Shown here: positions 35,107-43,173 of the stretch, piece by piece
How the letters are laid out: each line of letters starts with the position of its first letter
How positions within the stretch are numbered: the first letter of the stretch is position 1
Assembly (NCBI RefSeq): GCF_000716445.1
Contig: NZ_JNWK01000037.1
Coordinates: 1 to 64,000, forward strand
Source of the DNA: Streptomyces wedmorensis
Lineage (GTDB): Bacteria; Actinomycetota; Actinomycetes; Streptomycetales; Streptomycetaceae
Length of the DNA stretch: 64,000 nt
Direction: 5' to 3'
Notes under the pieces: model-generated
Databases searched by the model: none
What the model saw: the letters and a program-made list of their open reading frames with translations, nothing else
Told to the model about the DNA's origin: nothing
Position numbers and translations under genes: made by a program

Positions 35107-35146
35107 ACGGCCCCTCGCCCGGAATCCCTTCCGGGCGGGGGGCCGT
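35107..35146 (+). terminator. Terminator
   Basis: 17-bp stem ACGGCCCCTCGCCCGGA (35107-35123) with 35130-35146, 6-base loop, one wobble pair. Confidence 0.75.
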
Positions 35147-35168
35147 TGCCGTACAGTGCCCGCACTAC

Positions 35169-35183
35169 CTGACGGTTCGTCAG
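35169..35183. promoter_or_regulatory. CTGACG/CGTCAG palindrome, copy 3
   Basis: CTGACGGTTCGTCAG, perfect 6-bp arms, 15 bases before the LLM oxidoreductase ATG. Flank CAGAAAGG is shared with copy 1. Confidence 0.55.
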
Positions 35184-35197
35184 AAAGGTTGCGGGGC

Positions 35198-36208
35198 ATG
35201 CGACTCGGACTCGCCCTCGGCTACTGGGGCCGCGGCCCCTCGCCCGCCCACCTCGACCTCGCCCGCGAGGCCGAGCGACTGGGCTACGACTCCGTGTGGA
35301 CGGCGGAGGCCTGGGGCTCCGACGCCTTCACGGCCCTGACCTGGATCGCCGCCCACACCAGCCGGATCAGGCTGGGCACGGCCGTCGCGCAGATGGCCGC
35401 GCGCGCCCCGACGACCACCGCGATGCACGCGCTCACCCTGGACCACCTGTCGGGCGGGCGCCTCCTCCTCGGGCTCGGCCTGTCCGGGCCGCAGGTCGTC
35501 GAGGGCTGGTACGGCCGCCCCTTCCCCCGCTCCCCGCTGACCGCGACCCGCGAGTACGTGGACGTGGTCCGGCAGGTCCTGCGCCGGGAAGGGCCCGTCC
35601 GGCTCGACGGGCGGCACCACTCCCACCCGTACGCGGGCGAGGACGGCACCGGCCTCGGCAAGGCGCTCAAGCCGATCACCCACCCGCTGCGGGCCGACGT
35701 CCCCGTCCTGCTCGGCGCAGAGGGCCCCAAGAACGTCGCGCAGACCCTCGCCATCGCGGACGGCTGGCTGCCCCTCTACTGGACGCCCGACCGCTGGGCC
35801 GAGGTGTACGCGCTCCCCGAACGCCCGCCGGAGGGCTTCCTGGTGGCACCCATGGTCCGGGCCCACCTCTGCGACGACGTGGCGGCCGGCCTGCTGCCCG
35901 TGAAGGCGATGCTCGGCTTCTACATCGGCGGCATGGGGCACGCGGCCCGCAACTTCCACGCCGACCTGATGGGGCGGATGGGGTACGAGAAGGAGGCCCG
36001 GCGCGTCCAGGAGCTCTTCGCGGCGGGGCGGCGCGAGGAGGCCGTGCTCGCCGTGCCGGACGCCTTCGCGGACGAGATCTCCCTCGTCGGCCCGCGCGCC
36101 CGGATCGCCGAACGGCTCGACTCGTGGCGGCGGGGCCCGGTGACGGACCTCCTCGTCACGTCACCGGACCCCGCCACGCTCCGCGCCCTCGCGGAGCTCA
36201 ACGCCTGA
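35198..36208 (+). CDS. LLM-class F420-dependent oxidoreductase
   Basis: 336 aa luciferase-like TIM barrel. Starts MRLGLALGYWGRGPSPAHLD; SVWTAEAWGSDAFTALTWIA and TSRIRLGTAVAQMAARAPTT are typical of F420-dependent members. Substrate unknown. It shares the CTGACG-NNN-CGTCAG operator with steroid-regulon promoters in this window, so a lipid or steroid substrate is plausible by association. ATG at 35198. Confidence 0.83.
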   Translation: MRLGLALGYWGRGPSPAHLDLAREAERLGYDSVWTAEAWGSDAFTALTWIAAHTSRIRLGTAVAQMAARAPTTTAMHALTLDHLSGGRLLLGLGLSGPQVVEGWYGRPFPRSPLTATREYVDVVRQVLRREGPVRLDGRHHSHPYAGEDGTGLGKALKPITHPLRADVPVLLGAEGPKNVAQTLAIADGWLPLYWTPDRWAEVYALPERPPEGFLVAPMVRAHLCDDVAAGLLPVKAMLGFYIGGMGHAARNFHADLMGRMGYEKEARRVQELFAAGRREEAVLAVPDAFADEISLVGPRARIAERLDSWRRGPVTDLLVTSPDPATLRALAELNA

Positions 36209-36226
36209 ACGCCTGGGGGACGGCCC

Positions 36227-36784
36227 CTACCCGCCCAGTTGGGAGGCGCTGGGCACCTTGTCGACGACCTCGGCGCCGGCGCTCTTGCCGGCGTCCTTGA
36301 CGCTGTTGATGACGCTCTCGAAGGCGCCGACGTCCGCGGCGCCCGCCTCGCCCTTGCGGAGCTTGGTCCCGAGCTCCTTCAGCGACTCGATCCCCGCCGA
36401 GAGCGGCGCGACCGCCTTCGAGAGCAGCGGGTCGCCCTTGGCGTTGTTCACCGCCGCCTTGAGCCGGTTGTACGTGAACGCGCCCGCGAGGCCCGCCTTC
36501 ACCAGCGCGAGGGTGCGGCCGTCGGCGCCCTTCTGGAACTTGCCCGCGCGGTACGGCTTCACGATCCACTGGTACGCGGCGCCCGCCGCCAGGCCCGCGT
36601 TGGCCACGAAACGGGTCTTCGCCAGCTTCTGCTGCTCGAAGGTGCTCGTACTCGTCGGGGTCACGGCGGCGCCCGCCCCCTGGGCCTCGTCGTCGCCGTT
36701 GCACGCGGCGGTCGTCAGGAGCAGGGTGCAGGACAGGAACAGCGCCACGACGCCACGCGAGACGGTTCTGGGCACGACGGACAC
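36227..36784 (-). CDS. Lipoprotein of unknown function
   Basis: 185 aa. Lipobox LTTAAC (Cys about residue 28) after a hydrophobic signal, then an alanine/lysine-rich helical domain with AGLAGAFTYNRLKAAVNNAK. Conserved hypothetical; converges on the LLM gene. GTG start behind GGAGG. Confidence 0.68.
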   Translation of the reverse strand: MSVVPRTVSRGVVALFLSCTLLLTTAACNGDDEAQGAGAAVTPTSTSTFEQQKLAKTRFVANAGLAAGAAYQWIVKPYRAGKFQKGADGRTLALVKAGLAGAFTYNRLKAAVNNAKGDPLLSKAVAPLSAGIESLKELGTKLRKGEAGAADVGAFESVINSVKDAGKSAGAEVVDKVPSASQLGG

Positions 36785-36881
36785 GACGGAACCTCCCTGG
36801 GGACTGTGGCGCCAGCCTCACCCCGCCCCCGCCGACCGGCCACCCGGGTGACGCCGAACGGGGCAACGGCCCAGGGATCCG

Positions 36882-37970
36882 TCAGGGGCAGCAGTCCGGT
36901 TCGAGGCCCGTCGGGAGGCGTTCGCCGCCGAAGACGGCGACCGTGGCCTCCTCGCCGCCGAGGGCGGCGACCGCGAGCAGCAGGGAACCGGCGGTCCAGG
37001 TGGTCTGTTCCTCGGGCCAGACGGCCTTGTCGGCCTCCTCGGCGCCCTCGAAGACGTACCCCGTCCAGTACATGCCGTTCTCGGCGCGCAGGTGCCGGAT
37101 GTCCTGGAGGATCTCGAGGGCCCGGTCGGACTCGCCCATCGCCCACAGGGTGAGCGCCAGCTCGCAGGACTCGCCGCCCGTGACCCACGGGTTCGGGACG
37201 ACGCACCGCACCCCGAGGCCGGGCACGACGAACGTGTCCCAGTCGGCGTCGATGCGGGCCTGCGCCTCGGGTCCGGTGACCGCGCCGCCGAGGACGGGGT
37301 AGTACCAGTCCATCGAGTAGCGGGACTTGTCGAGGAAACGCTCGGGGTGCCGGCGGATCGCGTGGCCGAGCGCCCCCGCCGCCAGCTCCCAGTCGGGCTG
37401 CGCCTCCTCGCGGACCTCGGCGATGGCGAGGGCGCAGCGGAGGGCCTGGTGGATCGACGAACTACCGGTGAGGAGCGCGTCGTTCACCGGCGTGCCGTCG
37501 GGCTCGCGCTTCCAGCCGATCTGGCCGCCGGGCTGCTGGAGTCCGAGGACGAACTCGACGGCCGCGTAGACGGAGGGCCACATCCGGTCGAGGAAGGCGT
37601 CGTCGCCGGTGGACAGGTAGTGGTGCCAGACGCCGACCGCGATGTACGCGACGAAGTTCGACTCCCTGTTCCGGTCGGTGACCCGGTCCGCCTCGCCGTC
37701 GTGGTAGGCCGCGTACCAGGAGCCGTCGGCGTTCTGGTGCCTGGCGAGCCACTCGTAGGCGCGGGCGGCGGCCTCGTGCTCGCCGGCCGTGTCCAGGGCC
37801 ATGGCGGCCTCGGTGTGGTCCCACGGGTCGAGGTGGTGGCCCCGGAACCACGGGATGGCGCCGTCCTCGCGCTGCCCGGCGAGTATCCCCGCGACGGTCT
37901 CGGCGGCCTGCTCCGCGGTGAGCACCCCCGGCAGGACGAGGTGCTCCGCGATCCGCTCGGGAGGGGTCAC
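36882..37970 (-). CDS. Alpha-toroid (prenyltransferase-like) protein
   Basis: 362 aa alpha/alpha-toroid protein like squalene cyclase/prenyltransferase repeats. QW-like units recur: ILAGQREDGAIPWFRG, LARHQNADGSWYAAYH, LGLQQPGGQIGWKR. The DxDD or DDxD catalytic motif of cyclases is not evident, so glucosidase- or cyclase-like activity cannot be asserted. Tryptophan- and Asp-rich surface (WDHTEAAMALDTAGEHEAA) would suit sugar binding. GTG overlaps the methyltransferase stop. Third gene of the GT4-MT-toroid operon. Confidence 0.72.
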   Translation of the reverse strand: MTPPERIAEHLVLPGVLTAEQAAETVAGILAGQREDGAIPWFRGHHLDPWDHTEAAMALDTAGEHEAAARAYEWLARHQNADGSWYAAYHDGEADRVTDRNRESNFVAYIAVGVWHHYLSTGDDAFLDRMWPSVYAAVEFVLGLQQPGGQIGWKREPDGTPVNDALLTGSSSIHQALRCALAIAEVREEAQPDWELAAGALGHAIRRHPERFLDKSRYSMDWYYPVLGGAVTGPEAQARIDADWDTFVVPGLGVRCVVPNPWVTGGESCELALTLWAMGESDRALEILQDIRHLRAENGMYWTGYVFEGAEEADKAVWPEEQTTWTAGSLLLAVAALGGEEATVAVFGGERLPTGLEPDCCP

Positions 37971-38701
37971 TTCGCGTCGGCCTTGGGGAGGTGGGGCTTG
38001 GTCGCGTACGCCACGAAGCTCTTGCCGACCACCGGGTTGAGCAGCTGCTCGGCGACCCGGGTCAGGGCGGGCTTCTTCATGATGTCCCAGACCAGCAGCT
38101 TGTGGTACGCGCGGACCGGCAGCGCCTTGTCGTTGTCGACGCCGAAGGCGCACTTCAGCCACCAGTACGGCGAGTGCAGCGCGTGCGCGTGGTGGGTGCC
38201 GTACGGCCGCAGGCCTGCCTGCCGGATCTTGCCGAGGAGCTCGTCCGCCTTGTAGATGCGGATGTGGCCGCCCTCGACCTCGTGGTAGGCGTCGGAGAGC
38301 GCCCAGCAGACCTTCTCCGGGCCGTAGCGCGGCACGGTGATCGCGATCCGGCCGCCGGGCTTGAGGACGCGGACCATCTCGGCGAGCACGCCCTTGTCGT
38401 CCGGGATGTGCTCCATGACCTCGGAGATGATGACGACGTCGAAGGACTCGTCGGGGAACGGCAGGTTGAGCGCGTCGCCCTCCATGGCGGTCGCCGTCGC
38501 CCCGGCGGGCGCCTCCCCCGCCTCCTTCATCGCCGCGAACCACTTCGCGACCTCGCGGATCTCCTCGCCGTTCTGGTCGAGCGCCACCACCTGCGCCCCG
38601 CGCCGGTAGCACTCGAACGCGTGCCGACCCGCACCGCAGCCCAGATCGAGCACACGGTCGCCGGCGGCGAGCGGGAATCGGGTGAAATCGACGGTCAGCA
38701 C
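37967..38701 (-). CDS. Class I SAM methyltransferase
   Basis: 244 aa. SAM-binding VLDLGCGAGRHAFECYRRGA, acidic loop VVALDQNGEE, VVIISEVMEHIPDDKG and GGRIAITVPRYGPE. UbiE/COQ5-like small-molecule methyltransferase. The stop overlaps the toroid gene start (GTGA). Substrate likely a lipid or glycolipid made with the GT4 enzyme; inference from context. Confidence 0.83.
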   Translation of the reverse strand: MLTVDFTRFPLAAGDRVLDLGCGAGRHAFECYRRGAQVVALDQNGEEIREVAKWFAAMKEAGEAPAGATATAMEGDALNLPFPDESFDVVIISEVMEHIPDDKGVLAEMVRVLKPGGRIAITVPRYGPEKVCWALSDAYHEVEGGHIRIYKADELLGKIRQAGLRPYGTHHAHALHSPYWWLKCAFGVDNDKALPVRAYHKLLVWDIMKKPALTRVAEQLLNPVVGKSFVAYATKPHLPKADAK

Positions 38702-38750
38702 GAGATCCTGCTTTCGGGGTTGGAGGGTGTTGCTGGGCAGGCGCCGCCGG

Positions 38751-38791
38751 GCTGTGGGCAGGCGTTCCGCAGGACGGAACGGGTGGGCGCA
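38751..38791. repeat. Dispersed repeat copy
   Basis: Hairpin GGCGTTCCGC/GGACGGAACGGGTGGG type, same family as the 23774-24041 cluster. Lies in the 130-base gap between the methyltransferase and glycosyltransferase genes. Confidence 0.6.
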
Positions 38792-38831
38792 GCCCCATCA
38801 CCGGGCCGCACCCGGCGACGACGGCGGGAGA

Positions 38832-40151
38832 TCACCGGCGGACTCCGGTTCCCTGACGGGCGACTGCCTCGCGGTACAGCTCGGCCGTCCCCTGGGCCGC
38901 ACGCGCCCAGGTGAAGCGGGACAGCACCCGAGCACGACCGGCGGCACCGAGCCGCGCCCGCAGCTCACGGTCACCGAGCACCCGCCCGAGCGCCGCGGCC
39001 AGCGCCCCGGCGTCGCCCGGCGGCACCGCCAGGCACGTCTCGCCGTCGGGCCCGGCGACCTCGGGGATGGCCCCGCCGGTGGTGGCCACCAGCGGCGTCC
39101 CCGTGGCCATGGCCTCGGCGGCGGGCAGCGAGAAGCCCTCGTACAGCGAGGGCACGCAGGACACCTGGGCGGAGCGCACCAGGTCGACGAGCTCGGCGTC
39201 GCTGATGCCCTTGACGAACTCGACGGCGCCCTCCAGCCCGTACCGCTCGATGGCCGCGGCGACGGGGCCGTCCTCGGCGCGCTTGCCGACGACGACGAGG
39301 TGGGCGTCGGGGTTCTCGGTGCGGAGCTTGGCGAGCGCCTCGATCAGGTGGATCAGGCCCTTGAGGGGGACGTCGGCGCTGGAGGTGGTGACGATCCGGC
39401 CGGGGACCTCGGCGACGGCCGGGTCGGGTGACCAGAGGGTGGTGTCGGCGCCGATGTGGACGACCTCGATGCGGTCCTCGCGGACGCCGAGGTGCTCGAC
39501 GATCTCCTGGCGGGAGGTGCCGGAGACGGTGAGCACGGACTCCATGCGGCGGGCGACGCGCTTCTGCATGCGGGTGAAGGCGTACCAGCGGCGGACGGAG
39601 GCGCGGCGCTTCCAGTCGGCGGCGGCGTCGAGTTCGAGCTGCCGGTCGACGGTGATGGGGTGGTGGATCGTGGCGACGAGCGGCGCGCCCAGGGCCCGGG
39701 GGCCGCCGAGGAGGCCGTAACCGAGGGTCTGGTTGTCGTGGACGACGTCGAAGTCGCCGCGGCGGGCGGCGAGCATGCGGCGGGCCCGCAGGGAGAAGGT
39801 GAGCGGTTCGGGGAAGCCGCCGGTCCACATGGTGGCGACCTCGAGGCCGTCGATCCAGTCCCGGTACTCCTCGCGCTTCGGGGTCCGGAAGGGGTCCGGC
39901 GAGCGGTAGAGGTCGAGGCTGGCGATCTCGGTGAGCGGGACGCCCTCGTCGAGCGTGGGGTAGGGCTGGGAGCCGATGACCTCGACGGTGTGGCCGAGGC
40001 GGGCGAGTTCGCGGGAGAGGTGCCGGACGTAGACGCCCTGGCCCCCGCAGAAGGGGTTCCCCTTGTACGTGAGGAGAGCGATCCGCAACGGTGCGTCACC
40101 GGCGACGGTGACGCCCTGTCGGGGGCTTGCCTCTATGGCCTCAGCGGTCAT
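38832..40151 (-). CDS. Glycosyltransferase family 4
   Basis: 439 aa GT-B enzyme. N-terminal acceptor domain starts LRIALLTYKGNPFCGGQGVYVR (glycine loop); donor side contains VTTSSADVPLKGLIHLIEAL and the E-x7-E motif SLYEGFSLPAAEAMA. Probably transfers a sugar from a nucleotide donor. First gene of the GT4-MT-toroid operon, whose start is 55 bases from a KstR-like box shared with kstR. Confidence 0.87.
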   Translation of the reverse strand: MTAEAIEASPRQGVTVAGDAPLRIALLTYKGNPFCGGQGVYVRHLSRELARLGHTVEVIGSQPYPTLDEGVPLTEIASLDLYRSPDPFRTPKREEYRDWIDGLEVATMWTGGFPEPLTFSLRARRMLAARRGDFDVVHDNQTLGYGLLGGPRALGAPLVATIHHPITVDRQLELDAAADWKRRASVRRWYAFTRMQKRVARRMESVLTVSGTSRQEIVEHLGVREDRIEVVHIGADTTLWSPDPAVAEVPGRIVTTSSADVPLKGLIHLIEALAKLRTENPDAHLVVVGKRAEDGPVAAAIERYGLEGAVEFVKGISDAELVDLVRSAQVSCVPSLYEGFSLPAAEAMATGTPLVATTGGAIPEVAGPDGETCLAVPPGDAGALAAALGRVLGDRELRARLGAAGRARVLSRFTWARAAQGTAELYREAVARQGTGVRR

Positions 40152-40205
40152 GCGCGACCCCCTTCGAGCGTGCGTTTCGCCGGAGCGTAACCGCTCGCGC
40201 TAATC

Positions 40206-40219
40206 TAGAACAAGTTACA
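40206..40219. promoter_or_regulatory. KstR-like operator, box C
   Basis: TAGAACAAGTTACA fits TNNAACNNGTTNNA fully. It is between the divergent GT4 operon (start 40151) and the KstR gene (start 40388), so it may control both and give autoregulation. Confidence 0.82.
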
Positions 40220-40387
40220 GACTTGATCGTTCGGGATCTTCTCGCCCGTCGCCCGGCCGGTCTTCTTGATCCTTCGAGGAGGCAGAATCTACCGGCAGGT
40301 AGCTCCGCCGCGAGAGCCGGAACAGGTGATTCGCGCCACGGCGGCGGCACCGCTACTGTCGCTCCCCACCGCACGGAACGGGACCTC

Positions 40388-41014
40388 ATGACCGCAGAGA
40401 ACAGAGCGGACCACAGACCCGCGTCGCCGCCCCTCACGGAGCGCCAGGAGGCGCGGCGGCGCCGCATCCTGAACGCCAGCGCCCAGCTCGCGGCGCGGGG
40501 CGGCTTCGACGCCGTGCAGATGCGGGAGGTCGCCGAGGCCGCCGGGGTGGCCCTGGGGACGCTGTACCGCTACTTCCCCTCCAAGATCCACCTGCTGGTC
40601 GCGACCATGCAGGACCAGCTCCAGCACATGCACACCACCCTGCGGAAGCGGCCGCCGGCCGGCGCGGATCCGGCCGAACGGGTCGCGGAGACCCTGATGC
40701 GGGCCTTCCGCGCCCTCCAGCGGGAACCGCAGCTGGCCGACGCGATGGTGCGGGCGCTGACCTTCGCCGACCGCAGCGTGAGCCCCGAGGTCGACACGGT
40801 CTCGCGGCTGACGACCGCGATCATCCTGGACGCGATGGGTGCGGAGAACCCCACCCCCTCGCAGCTCTCCGCGGTCCGGGTGATCGAGCACACCTGGCAC
40901 TCCGCGCTGATCACCTGGCTGTCCGGGCGGGCCTCGATCGCACAGGTGAAGATCGACATCGAGACCGTCTGCCGGCTGATCGACCTCACGGCCCCCCGGC
41001 CGGGCGCGGCCTGA
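40388..41014 (+). CDS. kstR: KstR-like TetR repressor
   Basis: 208 aa TetR-family regulator. The DNA-binding part closely follows mycobacterial KstR: RRRRILNASAQLAARGGF, then DAVQMREVAEAAGVALGT and LYRYFPSKIHLLV, with the KstR-like downstream TMQDQLQHMHTTL. The ligand domain shows LADAMVRALTFADRSV and WHSALITWLSGRASIAQVK. KstR represses cholesterol genes and is released by steroid CoA thioesters; ligand here is inferred. ATG at 40388 is the homologous start; its operator lies 169 bases upstream. Confidence 0.88.
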   Translation: MTAENRADHRPASPPLTERQEARRRRILNASAQLAARGGFDAVQMREVAEAAGVALGTLYRYFPSKIHLLVATMQDQLQHMHTTLRKRPPAGADPAERVAETLMRAFRALQREPQLADAMVRALTFADRSVSPEVDTVSRLTTAIILDAMGAENPTPSQLSAVRVIEHTWHSALITWLSGRASIAQVKIDIETVCRLIDLTAPRPGAA

Positions 41015-41021
41015 GCGCTCC

Positions 41022-41062
41022 CGCCCGCACCCCCGGCGGTCCGTCCACCGGGGAGGCGGGCG
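41022..41062. terminator. Terminator between kstR and lipoprotein gene
   Basis: CGCCCGC-AC-CCCCGG (41022-41036) pairs with CCGGGG-AG-GCGGGCG (41048-41062), serving the convergent genes. Confidence 0.65.
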
Positions 41063-41070
41063 GCGCCGGG

Positions 41071-41610
41071 TCAGCCCTGGGGCTTGGCGTTGTTCGCGGC
41101 GATGACCGCCGCGCACTCCGGGCTGCTGTCGACGGCCACGAACATCACCAGCTTCAGCGGGCCCGCCGAGTGGTTGCTGGCCTGGAGCTGCCAGCTGCTC
41201 TTCTTCAGCGACTTGATGACCGAGCCGCCCGCGCCGGAGCTGCGCTCCTCGCTCCAGCCGCCCTTGGTCAGGGTCGCGACCGTGTCCGTGTACGACTTCG
41301 CCGGGTCCGCCGCCTTCTCGGCGTCGGCCGTCCAGCTGACCATGCAGTCCTTGGCCTCGGCCGGAATCTGCTCGCCCGAGGCGTCCTGCGTGAAGCCGGC
41401 CCCCGTCGCCGCGTCCGTCAGCTCCTTCGTGACCGCGGCCCCGTCCAGCTTCTCGCCGCCCGAACCACCCGAGCCGCCCGTCGCGGACGAACCGGCCGAG
41501 GACGAACCACCGGACGCCGAACCGCCCTTGTCCGAGCCGCCCTCGCTCCCGCACCCCGCGACCAGCAGCACCACACCGGCGGCCGCGGCCGCCCACTTCG
41601 CCTTGCGCAC
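41071..41610 (-). CDS. Lipoprotein, tandem paralogue 3
   Basis: 179 aa. Signal with lipobox LLVAGC (Cys about residue 20), Gly/Ser-rich tether (about 21-55), and a domain with CMVSWTADAEK, GWSEERSSG and KKSSWQLQASN. It is related to the next two genes. Two Cys in the domain may form a disulfide. Function unknown. GTG start. Confidence 0.68.
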   Translation of the reverse strand: MRKAKWAAAAAGVVLLVAGCGSEGGSDKGGSASGGSSSAGSSATGGSGGSGGEKLDGAAVTKELTDAATGAGFTQDASGEQIPAEAKDCMVSWTADAEKAADPAKSYTDTVATLTKGGWSEERSSGAGGSVIKSLKKSSWQLQASNHSAGPLKLVMFVAVDSSPECAAVIAANNAKPQG

Positions 41611-41709
41611 AACACTCCCGAATACGCACGCACGAAGGCCTCTTGCCCCCGTTCACAGGGGCACAGTTTTGCACGTGGGAACGACGGCGCGGCATGAAGC
41701 GGACCGCCG

Positions 41710-42279
41710 TCAGCCCTCCGCTCCCCCGTCCTCCCCGGCCAGCAGGCCCCTCTCCCGTTCGGTGAACCGACCCATGCACGCGTCCTCCGTCGCCTGGAAG
41801 GAGACCATGTCCATCACCACCGTCCTGGGGGCGTGATGACGGGCCATCAGCGTCCAGCCGCTCTTCTTGAGCGTGACACTGGCGGTGGTCCCACCCTTGT
41901 CGTCGAGCTTCTCCACCTGCCGGTTCCCGGCCGTCCAGCCCTCCTGTACGAGTGCGGCGACCGTCCGGTCGAACTTCCCCCGCACCCCGTCCACCAAGGG
42001 CCCGATGTACTGCCAGGCCGCCGTGCAGGCGGCGGCCCGCTGCGCGATCCGCTCCCGTTCGTCCGCGGGCGTCGCCGTGGCGGTCGCCGTCCCGGGCTCC
42101 GGCAGCTCGGACTTCGGCAGCCCCGCTCCGGCCACGGCCGTGCGGATCTCGGCCTGCGCGGCCTCCCGGTCGAACGCCCCGGAGTCCGCGCCCGTCCCTC
42201 CCCCGACGATCCCGCACCCGGCACCGAGCAGCACCGCCGCCAGCACACCCGCGACCGCCGCCATGTTTCTCGTACGCAT
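41710..42279 (-). CDS. Lipoprotein, tandem paralogue 2
   Basis: 189 aa. Lipobox LLGAGC (Cys about residue 22). The domain repeats the family pattern AACTAAWQYIGP, GWTAGNRQVE and LKKSGWTLMARHH, ending in DACMGRF. ATG at 42279 lies 2 bases after the stop of paralogue 1. Confidence 0.68.
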   Translation of the reverse strand: MRTRNMAAVAGVLAAVLLGAGCGIVGGGTGADSGAFDREAAQAEIRTAVAGAGLPKSELPEPGTATATATPADERERIAQRAAACTAAWQYIGPLVDGVRGKFDRTVAALVQEGWTAGNRQVEKLDDKGGTTASVTLKKSGWTLMARHHAPRTVVMDMVSFQATEDACMGRFTERERGLLAGEDGGAEG

Positions 42280-42281
42280 GA

Positions 42282-42866
42282 TCAGCCCATCGGGTTCTTG
42301 ATGAAGCCGGTCTTCTTCGCGCAGGCGACGTCGTAGGCCATCGCCTTGACATCGCCGTGGTCGTTTCCGGCCCGGTACTCGGTCGTCACTCTCCAGCCGC
42401 GCTGATCCAGGACCGTCTGGACGTCGATGACCGTCTGGGCCGGATCCTCGGCCCTGCGCTCCATCCGCTCCCCGTACTGCTCCCAGCCCCGCTCCTTCAA
42501 CTCGCGCACCAGCGCCTCGTACTGGGGGACGCCCACGGGGGCGTCCTCCGTGCCGTAGCCCTTGTAGGTGACCATGCAGCCCTTGCCGGGGCCGCGGTCC
42601 GCCATGCCGGCCCAGTCCGGGTCGGCCGGCGGGCTGCCCGCGTCCGCGACCGAAGTGTCGATGTCCGCCTGCACCGCGGCCTTGGTGAGCGGGCCGGTCC
42701 CCGCCGGGCGGGGGGCGACGGGCGCCTGGCCCGCCCCCTCCGTACGGGGTGCGACGGGCGCCGGGCCCGCCGCTCCCGTCCCGCTCGCGTTCCCGTCGCA
42801 GCCCGTGGCGCCGACGGCCACGACCATGGCCAGGACCGCGACGGCGGCCCCCCTCTTCCCGTACAC
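42282..42866 (-). CDS. Lipoprotein, tandem paralogue 1
   Basis: 194 aa. Lipobox VGATGC (Cys about residue 23), Pro/Ala-rich tether, then GKGCMVTYKGYG, ERGWEQYGERM and LDQRGWRVTTEYR, ending in VACAKKTGFIKN. With its two neighbours it is a tandem array of diverged copies. GTG start behind GGAGGGG. Confidence 0.68.
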   Translation of the reverse strand: MYGKRGAAVAVLAMVVAVGATGCDGNASGTGAAGPAPVAPRTEGAGQAPVAPRPAGTGPLTKAAVQADIDTSVADAGSPPADPDWAGMADRGPGKGCMVTYKGYGTEDAPVGVPQYEALVRELKERGWEQYGERMERRAEDPAQTVIDVQTVLDQRGWRVTTEYRAGNDHGDVKAMAYDVACAKKTGFIKNPMG

Positions 42867-42939
42867 AGCTCGTCCCCTCCCAGGTCACGGGGCTGGACGC
42901 CCCGTGATCGAGGGAGCAGTGTGCCACGGGCCGGAGCGG

Positions 42940-43173
42940 CTACTCCTCCGGGGGATAGACCGGTTCGCCGCCGTCCGCGAGGGTGATCAGGATGGCTTCG
43001 ACCGGGCAGCCCTCGGCGGCCGCGAGGAGGCGTTCGCCCGCGTCCGCTTCCGGCTCCCGCGGGTGGGACTGGCGGGCGGTGTCGAGGCGGAAGCCGTCCG
43101 GGGCGTGGTTGACGCACATGCCGGAGCCGATGCAGACGCTCCGGTCGACCTCGACGCGCCAGCGGTCGCCCAT
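42940..43173 (-). CDS. 3Fe-4S ferredoxin
   Basis: 77 aa. Cluster-binding pattern VCIGSGMCVNHAPDGF (C-x5-C; the second expected Cys is replaced by Gly) with AAEGCPVEAI, typical of 3Fe-4S ferredoxins that feed actinobacterial P450s. The ATG at 43173 overlaps the ALDH stop (TGATG); GTG 43176 is an alternative. It shares a KstR-like promoter with ALDH and is the likely electron donor for the CYP125 encoded at 55280. Confidence 0.85.
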   Translation of the reverse strand: MGDRWRVEVDRSVCIGSGMCVNHAPDGFRLDTARQSHPREPEADAGERLLAAAEGCPVEAILITLADGGEPVYPPEE

